Part shown: in pieces, positions 43,719 to 53,111 of the stretch
Numbering within the stretch: the stretch's first letter is position 1
Layout: each line of letters opens with the position of its first letter
Origin: Mycoplasma ovis str. Michigan
GTDB taxonomy: Bacteria; Bacillota_I; Bacilli_A; Mycoplasmatales; Mycoplasmoidaceae
Length of the DNA: 64,000 nt
Assembly: GCF_000508245.1 (NCBI RefSeq)
Contig: NC_023062.1
Coordinates: 1 to 64,000 of the forward strand
Direction: 5' to 3'
Position numbers and translations under genes: made by a program
The notes under the pieces: generated by a model
What the model was told of the DNA's origin: nothing
What the model saw: the letters and a program-made list of their open reading frames with translations, nothing else
Database searches by the model: none

Positions 43719-43811
43719 GGGAGACTTACCCAAGTGGTTAAGGGGGCATCCTGCTAAGATGCTAGGTGGCTTATTTGCTGCGCAAGAGTTCGAATCTCTT
43801 AGTTTCCGCCA
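43719..43811 (+). tRNA. tRNA-Ser (GCU)
   Basis: Acceptor GGAGACT/AGTTTCC, anticodon stem GCATC/GATGC with loop CTGCTAA, long variable arm, T-loop TTCGAAT, CCA encoded. Confidence 0.92.
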
Positions 43812-43832
43812 GTTTAATTAACTCTTAATTTT

Positions 43833-44207
43833 TTAACTAAAGAGATTCATTCAAAAGGGTTTAGATTCTAGAAAATATTTAATAATTTTGTTAGTGTTTT
43901 CCAAATTAGTTTGAAGATAACTTCCTTGGTTGCTTAAAGAAAGTTGTATATATTCCGCTTCCTCGGAACTTTTTGGAGAAATAACTTTAATATCAGTAAT
44001 TTTTAGTACTTTAGACTTTTCATTCTCTAAATAATAAAAATTACTACCTTTTCTTAGTTGTAATTTCCTATAACTTTCTACAGACAAATTCAACTCATTA
44101 GAAACTAAGTAGTTGTATTCAAATTTATCTACTTTAATTGCAAATCCAGAAATTCCTAAAGTAGATGCTCCAAAAATCAATATTGAAATAGCCTCTTTTA
44201 AAAACAC
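43833..44207 (-). CDS. Small membrane-anchored partner of the C39 exporter
   Basis: 124 residues, GTG start one base after the exporter stop. One N-terminal membrane segment (ISILIFGASTLGISGFAI) is followed by an external-looking domain with EYNYLVSNELNLSVESYRKL. Tight coupling suggests a role in the same export process. The adaptor-like topology is HlyD-like only in a loose sense. No family recognised. Confidence 0.65.
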
Positions 44208-44208
44208 C

Positions 44209-46236
44209 TTAGGAGTTCAGGGATATTTTTTGTTCTAAATCAATATGATTTACAAAAAATTTCTTTAACTCTAAGTTGTGTTCAGAACAAATTACAAAAT
44301 TCTTTTGAAAAATTATGGGAAATAAATGTTCAAATACTATTTCTCTAATTGAGGAATTGATGTGAGAAGTTACTTCATCCAATAGAAGTATTTTTCCTGA
44401 AAGAGTGCATAGGTAAAGACAATTTGCAAATTGTCTTTGACCATCACTCAATTCTTTCCCACTTAAGTTTTGATAGTCATAAATTCCTATTTGACTTGCT
44501 AAATAAAGCAATAACTCTAATTTTTCTCCAATCAAAGACTGTCTAAGTTTTATTCAGTCAAACTCTAATGGTTCTGATTTAGAGTTTTGATAAATAACTA
44601 ATTTATTTAGGGAATTCTCTCAAAGATTAGAGAGACTTGTTCCATTAATGAAGATTGAACCAATTGAATCAGGTAGTTGTGCAGAAATTAATTTGTACAA
44701 AGTACTTTTCCCAATACCAGAAGGCCCATAAATGAAGCTATTGGGATAAATTAACAGATTTAAGTTATTAAATATGATCTTTTCTCCATTGTGATAAGTA
44801 AGTCCCTTAATTTCAATGAACTTTGGACTTATAGTTCGAACTTTTAAGTTTTCTCTAACTTCTGGTAAGTTGTCATTAAATAACAAATGTTTAAATTGGG
44901 TTACTGCATTTGAATATTTAGTTCAATGAAAACTATTGAGTATTAACTTATCTAATGCATTGCTCAGTTGCATATAAGCTAGTCCGGACGATATTAATGT
45001 AGCAATGGTAATATTCTTTTGCAAATACAAGTATGCTCCTATAAAGTAAATGGAGCAATTTATTAACTGAGTCATAAAAAAATTAAGTTTCAAAAATAAA
45101 GTCTTTCTAGATTGAAAGAATTGATCTGTTAATTGTCAATCGGATATTTCAGAACTCAGAGAACTATTTAAGAGTGAGAATTTACTGAAATCTCATTCAG
45201 TTTTCAAAAATTGATTGAGTTTAAAAATAAGTTTTTGAATGTTTACATTATGTTTCAATAATTTTTCTATTCCGGTGTTATCTAATTTATGAACAATATA
45301 GAAATTTATTGTCTTAGTCAAAATCAAGACAATAATTAGAACTAAAAATCAAAACTGTAAATAAATTAGATAAAGACTTATTAAAGATGCAATGATAACA
45401 CTAGAGACCAGAATACTTAATAATTCGCTGTAGAAAAGAGAAATAGTTTCTGAATACTCTTTAATCATTAAGTATTGATTCTCAGATAACTTAGAGAAGA
45501 AGTAATTCTTCTTCTTTTCTAATCTATCTATTAGTACTCCATATAGTTCTTTGAAATATCATTGTCTATCTTTGAGATAGTAAATAGACTTAATGTACTC
45601 TAATAGAGATCAGATCAAAACAACTAGCATAGTAACAAAAATAATTGAGGCAATATTTCCCAAATATTGACTCTGCATAACATCCTCAAAAATTAATTTG
45701 TTTATTGAAAAACTAGTTATTAGTAGAAAGAAGACTATTAGCTCTAAAGATATATTTCTCAGTAATTTAGGAAATTTCAGAATAGATATTTCCTTTTCTG
45801 AATAATTAACTAGTATTTTTGACTTATCAGAAGAGTCAATTTTTTCTACTAGTAATATCTTTCCTGAAAATATAGAAGCTAACTTTTGATAGTTAACTCT
45901 TAATTTTCCTAATTCAGAGTCATAAAGAATGCAAGAGTTTTGTAATTTTCTGGCTATAACAAAATGTTCACTATTGTTTCTATACAAGAGCATTACAAAA
46001 AACCCTTGTAATGGGTTCTTTTGTAATTCTTTAATAGATAATTTGTAAGCCTCTAGATGTATTCCATATTTTTTGTTAACAGTTTCTAACTCAAAGATAG
46101 AGATTCCTCGTTCGCTTATATTTAGTTGGTTAAATATTTCTGTTCTACTAACTTCTTTCTTAAGAAAGTGATTAATGAGAGATCTTGTGACTGATATTCC
46201 ACAGTCATTTTCACTCTCTTGATAGTAAATCTTCAT
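44209..46236 (-). CDS. Peptidase C39-containing ABC exporter
   Basis: Such exporters cut the leader from a peptide and export the rest. Seen: an N-terminal C39 domain with ESENDCGISV (Cys12), SEHFVIARK (His91) and YDSELG (Asp106); a transmembrane domain; and an ATPase with Walker A YGPSGIGKST at about 504-511, signature LSDGQRQ (for LSGGQ) and LLLDEVTSH. 675 residues; ten or more TGA-Trp codons hide it under the standard code. Divergent to a Cys/His-rich peptide gene, a candidate substrate by position only. Confidence 0.88.
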
Positions 46237-46248
46237 AAAAATAGACCT

Positions 46249-46268
46249 TCTAATTTATTAATTACTCG
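46249..46268. promoter_or_regulatory. 20-base motif shared with the recA/tmk intergenic region
   Basis: TCTAATTTATTAATTACTCG lies in the divergent gap between the C39 exporter and the Cys/His-rich peptide gene. It is repeated exactly at 59931-59950. A GACAAA follows both copies within a few bases. A shared operator or promoter element is inferred. Confidence 0.45.
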
Positions 46269-46314
46269 GACAAAGGAAAAAAGATCAAAAATATCTAAAA
46301 AATTTTTTATTTTT

Positions 46315-46320
46315 TATAAT
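46315..46320 (+). promoter_or_regulatory. Candidate -10 box for the Cys/His-rich peptide gene
   Basis: TATAAT sits 8 bases before ATG 46329 in an otherwise A/T stretch. If it is the -10 box the message would be almost leaderless. Confidence 0.3.
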
Positions 46321-46328
46321 TAAGACAG

Positions 46329-46523
46329 ATGTCAGGTTGTTGTAGTTGTAAATGTATGAGTCATTGCCATTGTGGCAGTTCTTGCTGTTCTTCCGGTTGT
46401 TGCGCAAATCACCACCATCATCACCATTGTTGTTGTTCAAAAACTGCAAGTTGTTGTTCGAGTTGTGAGGAAGAGTCTTGCGGTAGTTGTTGCACAGACT
46501 GTTCTACTCACAAAGGAGATTAG
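46329..46523 (+). CDS. Cys/His-rich metal-binding-like small protein
   Basis: 64 residues with 20 cysteines and nine histidines, including a natural run of six His at about 28-33 and many CC, CxC and CxxC pairs. That composition is metallothionein-like; Zn, Cu, Ni or haem-iron handling is inference. There is no signal peptide and no Gly-Gly leader, so a role as substrate of the neighbouring C39 exporter is not supported by sequence alone. Base use is richer in G/C than neighbours because of TGT/TGC codons. Confidence 0.8.
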   Translation: MSGCCSCKCMSHCHCGSSCCSSGCCANHHHHHHCCCSKTASCCSSCEEESCGSCCTDCSTHKGD

Positions 46524-46540
46524 GTTAATTTAGGCTTTTT

Positions 46541-46559
46541 ACTTGGCTTTTAGCCAAGT
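46541..46559 (+). terminator. Hairpin after the Cys/His-rich gene
   Basis: ACTTGGC and GCCAAGT form a 7-bp stem with a TTTTA loop. An outer AGGCT/AGCCT pair can extend it. It lies 18 bases after the stop. The T-run is weak. Confidence 0.5.
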
Positions 46560-46572
46560 TAATTAGCCTTTA

Positions 46573-46980
46573 ATGTATCAAGATAGTATTTATTGACTAT
46601 CAGGTCTTAAAAAATTTAGTTCAAAAGAACAAAGAAAAGGGATTTTAATTCAACCTAATCAGGAATTAGGTTGTCAAGATAGTATTCAAGTATCTCTTAA
46701 TTCAAAACCAATCATTTCTAGTATTCAATTAGAAATGCAAGGTTGTGTTTTACTAAAAGCCACTACCAATGCTCTTTGCTTATGCATTGAGAAAAAAAAT
46801 AAATTAGAGGGTTTGGAAATTATTGATAATTTTCTTAGTATGATTCGAGGAGAAAAATTTAATTCAAACTTACTGGATGAAAACTTAAAGCTATTTGAGA
46901 AATTTAAATTAGCCTTAAGTAGGAGAAATTGTTTAATAATGGGAGCATTGGAATTGAAGAAAGCTTTAGAAAATAATTAA
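46573..46980 (+). CDS. sufU: Fe-S scaffold protein SufU/IscU-type
   Basis: Assembles Fe-S clusters or takes sulfur from the desulfurase. The three ligand cysteines are visible: LGCQDSIQV, QGCVLLKAT and RRNCLIMGALELKKAL, matching the U-type GCGD, GC-x-SxAS and R-x2-C pattern, though divergent. 135 residues with TGA-Trp. The likely partner csd is at 52.1 kb. Confidence 0.85.
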
Positions 46981-46983
46981 ACT

Positions 46984-47961
46984 ATTGCTATTAAAAAACG
47001 ATTAATACTCGGCTCACACATATCACTAAATAAGCCTAATAATTATCTTTTAGGAGCAGTCAGGGAATCCATATATAATGGAGCAGATTGCTTCATGATT
47101 TTTACTGGTCCACCCCAAAACAAAAAAAGAGTTCCTGTAGAACAATTATTTTTATTAGAAAGTCAAAAAGAGGCACAAAAGGCCAATATTGACTTTAAAA
47201 ATTGTGTTATTCACGCTCCCTATATCTTTAATCTTGCAAGGCCAGATGAAGATGGTTTTATTCATTCTTTGTTAGTTAATGAAATTAAAAGAACTGTTCA
47301 ACTGGGGTGTAAGATTTTTGTTGTTCACCCCGGATCTTTTCTTTCAACAACCAAAGATTCTGAACAACTATTAGTTGACCATAAACAGGGAATTCAAGAA
47401 GTTATTAAAAATATCAAAGGAATATTAAATGCAACAGAAGATTTAGATTACTTCTTTGCATTAGAAACTATGGCAGGCAAAAAGAATCAATTAGGAAGTA
47501 AGTTAGAGGAACTCAAAGAAATATTTGAAGGTTGCGAGTGGCATCCTAAGCTAGCTGTTTGTTTAGATACAGTTCACTTACATGATAGTGGTTACGATCT
47601 TTCAGATGTTGAGGGATTCAAGAAACAATTGGATTCTTTGATAGGACTTCCAAGAGTAAAGACTTTACACTTGGGAGATTCAATGAATCCTAGGGGATCT
47701 AAAAAAGATAGACATGCAAATTTAAATTATGGTCATATCGGATTTGATACTTTAATTAAATGGGCTTATGATGAATATTTTTCAACTTTACCAATAATAG
47801 TTGAAACTCCATTTTGAATTCAAGAAAAAGGAGTTAAAAAGGAATTGGTGTCTCCCTATAAGTGAGAGATTCAATTAATTAGAGACAAAGTTTGAAAACC
47901 TATTCCTAATGAAGAATACAAACCGATTTATAATCGATTTTTAGTTAATGAAAATGAATAA
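46984..47961 (+). CDS. nfo: Endonuclease IV (AP endonuclease)
   Basis: Cuts abasic sites in base excision repair. Seen: LGSHIS, IHAPYIFNLA, VVHPGSF, FALETMAG, VCLDTVHLHDSGYD, TLHLGDSMNPRGSKKDRHANLN and IIVETPF, the zinc ligands of the TIM barrel. About 325 residues. No ATG/GTG/TTG precedes LGSHIS in frame; ATT 46984, four bases after the sufU stop (or 46990), is proposed. Confidence 0.92.
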
Positions 47962-48007
47962 TTTGAAGTCTATATGAGTACAAATAACTAATTTTTTCTC
48001 AGAATGC

Positions 48008-48280
48008 ATGAAAACTTATTCCTTTTGGCTAGAACAGAAAAAGATTCAAAGACATTCTAGACTCACAAAAAGACAATTTAATTTTCAATGTAAGATAAAA
48101 AACTTAGACAACAAATTAGTTAAATTTATTCAGAAAATTCAAATGAAAAAACAAAGATGTCAGGAAAAACTAGATAGAGTTAATAGAAAATTAGATAGGT
48201 TGGACAAAGTCCAACAAGTTGAGGTTGTCACAAAAAAGACAAGGAGTGAAAATAAAAGAATTTCACTCCCCTCTTTTTAA
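48008..48280 (+). CDS. Small basic coiled-coil protein
   Basis: 90 residues, strongly basic, with heptad-like repeats (LDRVNRKLDRLDKV). It looks like a nucleic-acid or ribosome-associated protein, but I recognise no family. Followed by the tRNA cluster. Confidence 0.5.
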   Translation: MKTYSFWLEQKKIQRHSRLTKRQFNFQCKIKNLDNKLVKFIQKIQMKKQRCQEKLDRVNRKLDRLDKVQQVEVVTKKTRSENKRISLPSF

Positions 48281-48302
48281 AGTTTTATAGGATATAAAAT
48301 AA

Positions 48303-48378
48303 GGTGTCTTAGCCAAGTTGGTAAGGCATGGAGCTGCAACCTCCATATGCATCAGTTCGAATCTGATAGACACCTCCA
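48303..48378 (+). tRNA. tRNA-Cys (GCA)
   Basis: Acceptor GGTGTCT/AGACACC, anticodon stem GGAG/CTCC with loop CTGCAAC, CCA encoded. Confidence 0.92.
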
Positions 48379-48382
48379 AAAT

Positions 48383-48458
48383 CTCCTAATAGCTCAATGG
48401 ACAGAGCACTAGCTTGCGGTGCTAGAGGTTATAAGTTCGACTCTTATTTAGGAGGCCA
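48383..48458 (+). tRNA. tRNA-Arg (GCG)
   Basis: Acceptor CTCCTAA/TTAGGAG, anticodon stem CTAGC/GCTAG, loop TTGCGGT giving anticodon GCG, with G37. The CGN-box tRNA is normally ACG (inosine) in bacteria, so G34 is unusual. T-loop TTCGACT, CCA encoded. Confidence 0.88.
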
Positions 48459-48463
48459 TAAAA

Positions 48464-48541
48464 CGGGACATAGCTCAGTTTGATTAGAGTGCTTGGTTTG
48501 GGACCAAGAGGTCGCAGGTTTGAATCCTGTTGTCCCGACCA
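48464..48541 (+). tRNA. tRNA-Pro (UGG)
   Basis: Acceptor CGGGACA/TGTCCCG, anticodon stem CTTGG/CCAAG with loop TTTGGGA, CCA encoded. Confidence 0.92.
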
Positions 48542-48548
48542 CTAATTT

Positions 48549-48625
48549 GGCAGGATATCTCAGTTGGTTAGAGGGATCGGTTCATATCCGATAGGTCGCG
48601 GGTTCGAGCCCCGCTCCTGCTACCA
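48549..48625 (+). tRNA. tRNA-Met (CAU), elongator
   Basis: Acceptor GGCAGGA/TCCTGCT, anticodon stem ATCGG/CCGAT with loop TTCATAT. Overall sequence resembles mycoplasma elongator tRNA-Met more than tRNA-Ile2. The lysidine-modified tRNA-Ile(CAU) is the alternative. Confidence 0.8.
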
Positions 48626-48631
48626 TTTATA

Positions 48632-48723
48632 GGAAGCTTACCCAAGTGGACGAAGGGGTCAGTCTTGAAAACTGAGAGGCATCTAGTAGGTGCGCAGGGG
48701 TTCGAATCCCTTAGCTTCCGCCA
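48632..48723 (+). tRNA. tRNA-Ser (UGA)
   Basis: Acceptor GGAAGCT/AGCTTCC, anticodon stem TCAGT/ACTGA with loop CTTGAAA, long variable arm, CCA encoded. Confidence 0.92.
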
Positions 48724-48806
48724 TTTATTTGTTAACATCTCCTATGAGTGAGCTTTCTAATTAAGGGAATATTTTTTCCCTCAGGGAGCTTTTGTTTCTA
48801 TAGTAT

Positions 48807-48884
48807 CGCGGGGTAGAGCAGTTTGGTTAGCTCGTCAGGCTCATAATCTGAAGGTCGTAGGTTCAAATCCTACCCCCGCTACCA
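48807..48884 (+). tRNA. Initiator tRNA-fMet (CAU)
   Basis: Acceptor begins CGCGGGG with an unpaired first base, typical of initiators, and the GCTCGTCAGGCTCATAA region matches bacterial fMet. CCA encoded. Confidence 0.92.
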
Positions 48885-48887
48885 ATA

Positions 48888-48965
48888 GGGGCTTTTAGTG
48901 TAGAGACCTAACATACCACACTGTCACTGTGGAGATCGCGGGTTTGAATCCCGTAAGGCCCGCCA
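48888..48965 (+). tRNA. tRNA-Asp (GUC)
   Basis: Acceptor GGGGCTT/AAGGCCC, anticodon stem CCACA/TGTGG with loop CTGTCAC, T-loop TTTGAAT, CCA encoded. Confidence 0.92.
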
Positions 48966-48982
48966 TATATGGATTTTGGGTA

Positions 48983-49058
48983 GGCTTCGTAGCTCAGTCG
49001 GTAGAGCAACGGTCTGAAGCACCGTGTGTCGGCAGTTCGATTCTGCCCGAAGCCACCA
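48983..49058 (+). tRNA. tRNA-Phe (GAA)
   Basis: Acceptor GGCTTCG/CGAAGCC, anticodon stem ACGGT/ACCGT with loop CTGAAGC, CCA encoded. Confidence 0.92.
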
Positions 49059-49115
49059 TAATAAAAACATTTAGTATTCTTTAAATTAGTTAGTAATTTT
49101 TATTTCTTTTTTTTA

Positions 49116-49283
49116 ATGGCTCCTAGGATAGCTATCCTTTTGCAGTGTTCTGAATGTAACTTCAGATACTACTTAAGTCAGAAAAAAATAGACAAAACAG
49201 CAGTCAATAAAAAATTAGAGTTGAATAAGTTTTGCAAAAAATGTAAAAAACATTGCAAGCATATAGAACATAAAGTAGATTAA
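49116..49283 (+). CDS. rpmG: 50S ribosomal protein L33
   Basis: 55 residues. LLQCSECNFRYY and FCKKCKKHCKHIEHKV give the two CxxC zinc pairs of L33, with YY in the usual NY-like position. Followed by secG-rnr as in other mollicutes. Confidence 0.85.
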   Translation: MAPRIAILLQCSECNFRYYLSQKKIDKTAVNKKLELNKFCKKCKKHCKHIEHKVD

Positions 49284-49308
49284 TTTAGTGCCGTTGAGCT
49301 AGTTAACA

Positions 49309-49524
49309 ATGAAGAGTATATTTATAGATACTCCATTGTTCATAAAGATATTTGCTTCAGCATTTACCTGTTTAGCTGGTTTAGCTACTGGAGCTTTTTA
49401 TTATGTCGGAAACAAAATACAGACATCCTATAAGGCTGATTTACTCAAAGTACATAAATCTAAAGAGATAGTTAATGCTCAACGAAAACAATTGGCTGAG
49501 TTGAGAAGGAAAACCATTGCTTAG
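49309..49524 (+). CDS. Small single-span membrane protein
   Basis: 71 residues: one membrane segment (IKIFASAFTCLAGLATGAFYYVG) and a basic cytosolic tail. Its TAG overlaps the next gene's GTG by one base, so it is coupled to secG. Function unknown. Confidence 0.6.
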   Translation: MKSIFIDTPLFIKIFASAFTCLAGLATGAFYYVGNKIQTSYKADLLKVHKSKEIVNAQRKQLAELRRKTIA

Positions 49525-49751
49525 TGATTGCTGTTATCTACAGCCTTTCTTTTGTCCTTTTAATCTTAGGTTTACTTCTTTCTTCTTCAGGTTCTACTGG
49601 AGGTTTTTCTGTTCTTTCTGGTTATGATATAGAACTGTTCAAAAAAACAAAAGATTATGGAGTAGTAAAGATTCTAAAGTTGCTAATGTTCTTGTTTACT
49701 TTACTACTTTTTATTCTTTGTATTAGTTATGTGAAAAAATTAAAAGGGTAG
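49524..49751 (+). CDS. secG: Preprotein translocase subunit SecG
   Basis: 75 residues, two membrane segments joined by a Gly/Ser-rich loop (SSSGSTGGFSVLSGYDIELFKKTKDYG), which matches SecG topology and its Gly-rich loop plus DLF element. The rpmG-secG-rnr-smpB order supports it. GTG start overlapping the previous stop. Confidence 0.8.
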   Translation: MIAVIYSLSFVLLILGLLLSSSGSTGGFSVLSGYDIELFKKTKDYGVVKILKLLMFLFTLLLFILCISYVKKLKG

Positions 49752-49763
49752 CTTTAATGTTTC

Positions 49764-51653
49764 TTGAATCGGAGTCACTTTTACAAAAGAGTAAAAGTTA
49801 ATAGATTTAGCGGATCGGGGTTTATTCCCCGATTAAAGCTAAAGATTAGTAAAGAAAATTTAAAAGGAGCTCTCAACAATGATTTAGTTTTATGCAAATT
49901 TCCAGATCTCAGGAAAGGCTCTACAGATAACCAACCTAGGGTATTAAGGATAGTTGAGAGATTCAAAGTTAATTTTGTAGTTGAAGTCATCTCTCTATTA
50001 AGACAAGGGATAGTTGTTTTTTTTGATGATCCCCAAATATCTGGAAAGAGAATTATATTTGGAGTTTTTCCTTTAATTCAAGTTGGTCACAAAATTCTCG
50101 TTCAACTTAAAAGCTTTCCTCCCGAGAAAATATATGGAAAACTCTTAGAGATAATCGGATTTAAAGGAAAACCAGAAGTTGAGTTTAAATCTTTAGTTCT
50201 AGATTTAAAGCTTCCATTAAATTTTGAGAGAAAAAGTATTAATGATGAAATAGAGCAACTTAAATCTAGGAGAGAATCTGTTCTACAAAACACACATCTT
50301 TATCAATCTTTAGAGGATAAATACTTTTTCACTATAGATGGTGAAAAAGCTAAAGATTTTGATGATGCAATTTGTACAGAAAAGACTCAAAGCGGATTTA
50401 AATTGTACATAGCAATTGCGGATGTATGGGGATATCTCAGACATTTACCTTCTATAGAAGAGGAGGCAAATCAAAGAGGAACTTCTATTTACTTACTAAA
50501 TAGAGTTATCACTATGCTTCCTGCTATATTATCTGAAGACCTTTGCTCCCTTAGAGAGGGAGAAAAAAGAAATACTATTTGCGTTGCTTTAGAAATCACA
50601 GAAAAAGCAGAATTAAAAAAGTCCACTTTAAAAATTTTTCCTGCTTTTATTCGTTCTAAAAAACGATTTACATATGAGCAACTCAATAGGTATATGAGCG
50701 GAAAAGAGAGAGATTTTTTTGAAGATGAACGGCTCAAAGAAGCCGTTATAAATAGTTATTTGGTTGCAAAAAGATTTTTAGAAAAAGAAAGATTTGGGAA
50801 TAAAGAAACTCTGAGAATCTCCAGAGATAAACTGGAATACCAAACAGATGAGAAAGAAAGAATCATAGGAGTCTCGAGAGTAAACGAAGACTCTGACGAC
50901 TTCTTAAGTTTTGAAAAAGTTATAGAGAAATATATGGTTTTGGCAAATAATTTAGTTGGAGAGTGATTTAAAAGTCATAACTTAAAAACAATCTATAGAA
51001 TCCACAAGACTCCAGAACACTCTAGAATAAATAACTTTTTGTACGAAATGCAACATTTCAGGTGCTCTGGAGCCCCTATATTTTTAGATTCTCCTAGTTT
51101 AACTACCCCAATACTCAATAGATTATTAAATATTTTTAGAAATCATGAAAAATTTTCACTAATTCAATATAACTTCCTTTTGACTCTGCCAAAGGCAGAG
51201 TATAGTTTGATGAATATAGGTCATTTTGGATTAAATAGTCAAAATTATTTACACTTTACTTCCCCCATCAGAAGACTTCCAGATTTATTAGTTCATAAAG
51301 CTTTATGGATGCACTTTCTTTCTCCTAAAAGTTATTCCAATCAAGAAAGAGAAGTGAGTTTAGAAAATTTAGACAAATTAGTTTATCTTTCCAATCTCGG
51401 AGAACAAAGAGCTGTTTCGGCTGAAAGAAGATTTATTTCTAGAAAGCTTTATCAATACTTATTAACTAAATTCCCCAAACAAGAATTTGTTGGGGTTATA
51501 TTAGTTAAAACAGAATGAGGATACAATGTGCGAATAGAAAATTGTTATGAGGGGTATATTAGAAGAGAGAATTGTAAGAATAATAAAAAGTTAGGTGATA
51601 TTATTCATCTAAAAAAAGTTGAATATTCTTGAGATGAATTTATAGAGATTTAG
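49764..51653 (+). CDS. rnr: Ribonuclease R
   Basis: 3'-5' exoribonuclease. Seen: cold-shock-like N-terminus, RNB catalytic motifs FTIDGEKAKDFDDAI, YIAIADVWGYL, RGTSIYLLNRVITMLP, LSEDLCSLREGEKR, then FTSPIRRLPDLLVHK, and a C-terminal S1 domain. 629 residues, TTG start, five TGA-Trp codons. Slightly shorter than typical (about 700). Confidence 0.94.
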
Positions 51654-51659
51654 TAGAAC

Positions 51660-52061
51660 ATTCACTTACAAAGTAATAAAAAAAGACTTTATAAATATCA
51701 ATCCTTTGACAGTTATGTTGCAGGATTGAGTCTAAGTTCTACTATAGTTAGGGGGATACTTAGGGGAGAACTATCTTTTGGAAATAGCTACATTAAACCA
51801 ATAGATTCTGAATTATTTTTAGTAGGTTTTTGTTCTGAACCTATAAAGTTGTTACTTCATAAAAGAGAGATAAGGAAGATTATTGAATCTTCTAAAAAAC
51901 AAGGATATTCTATACTCCCACATTCTTTTTTCTTGAAGAACAGAAGAATTAAATTAGAGATTCATCTTTGTAAATACAACAAAGAACATTTAAGGGAAAA
52001 GAAAAATAAAAAGTATCTAAGGTCTAAGGATGAGAACAAATTCTTAGATTTTGATTATTAA
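51660..52061 (+). CDS. smpB: SsrA-binding protein SmpB
   Basis: Partner of tmRNA in ribosome rescue. VRGILRGELSFGNSYIKPID and LLLHKREIRKIIESSKKQGYSILPHSFFLKNRRIKLEI match SmpB's core strands. 133 residues, about 15-20 shorter than usual. The frame before the core has no ATG/GTG/TTG except TTG 51726, which would cut the N-terminal strand; ATT 51660 is proposed. tmRNA itself is not in the window. Confidence 0.85.
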   Translation: MHLQSNKKRLYKYQSFDSYVAGLSLSSTIVRGILRGELSFGNSYIKPIDSELFLVGFCSEPIKLLLHKREIRKIIESSKKQGYSILPHSFFLKNRRIKLEIHLCKYNKEHLREKKNKKYLRSKDENKFLDFDY

Positions 52062-53097
52062 ACCTAAAGAATTAATTTATTTTGATAATGCAACAACTTC
52101 TCTTAAATTACCTTCCTTCATTGAGAAGCTACTTAAGAGTTATTCTGATACTAGTTGAGTAAAGAAAAAAGAAAAATATCTTTTTTCTTTAGTTAAAAAA
52201 CTTTCAAATTGGTTAAATGTTTTGGCCGATCAAATACTTTTGGTCCCTTCTTCAACTTATGCTATTAATGAAATCTTTAATAGCATAATTGGTAATTGAA
52301 ATGGACAAATATTAAAGGTTTATATTTTTGAGGGAGAACACATTTCAAATTGATCTAGTCTTTGAAACTTTAAAGAAATAAACAAAGAACTAATAGAGAT
52401 ACATCACTATTCTTTAGACAAAGAAATTGTCAATAATCTTCAGAATGAACAAGGGATTCTTTTAATAACTTTTAGAGATAACTTAGGGAATTGCATTTGA
52501 GCTCCAGAAGAAATTTCAAAAATTAATCAAAGGAACAAAGAACTAATAATTATTGGAGATTTGACTCAATCAATGATGAATGATGATATCTCCAAAATTA
52601 AAGAACACTTTGATTATTTGTATTTTTCAGCACATAAAGTTTTAGGACCATTTGGGATAGGTTGCATAATAACTAAAAAACACAACCATTTGAGAAAAGA
52701 TGATTCATTTTCCCTAGATTGAAGATCAATTTATGTGTGAGAACAAGAGTTTGACAACATATTGAGATTTTTAAAAAAATCTAGGGAAAAATCCAAAGAT
52801 TTAGTTAATTATTGAGTTAAAAATTTTCCAATAAGTTCAGGTTTTAGCTATATACATTACCCTAATTCTTTGATTTTTTTAGTAAAAGTGAATAGTCATT
52901 CAATTCATGACTTTGCATATTTATTAGAAGAATGCAAATTTGTATTTAGATTCAATGATCTTTGCTCTTCTAATTCTTTATTGGCAAATAAATCAATTAT
53001 GAGATTTTCACTCTCGCCCTTAAACAAAATTGAGGAGATTGAAAAACTTTTTGAATTAATGAAATATTTTCAAAAAACCATGGAAGGTTTAAATTAA
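52051..53097 (+). CDS. csd: Cysteine desulfurase (SufS/NifS-like, class V aminotransferase)
   Basis: Supplies sulfur from cysteine for Fe-S clusters and tRNA thiolation, using PLP. Seen: IYFDNATTSLKLP at the start, FSAHKVLGPFGIGC with the PLP lysine, and GDLTQSM in the Asp-x-Gln region. The catalytic-Cys loop reads FNDLCSSNS. 348 residues, shorter than usual (about 400), and divergent. TTG start overlaps smpB by 11 bases. More than ten TGA-Trp codons. Confidence 0.82.
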
Positions 53098-53111
53098 AAT
53101 AGAAATTGTTG

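Noticed and set aside
46329-46523. Cys-rich gene as a RiPP precursor with leader peptide
   Set aside because: Cysteines begin at residue 4, there is no leader region and no Gly-Gly site, and no maturation enzyme is nearby.
48383-49058. CRISPR-like spacing of repeated TTCGA/TTTGAAT elements
   Set aside because: The regular recurrence is the T-arms of consecutive tRNAs. No CRISPR array or cas gene is seen in the window.
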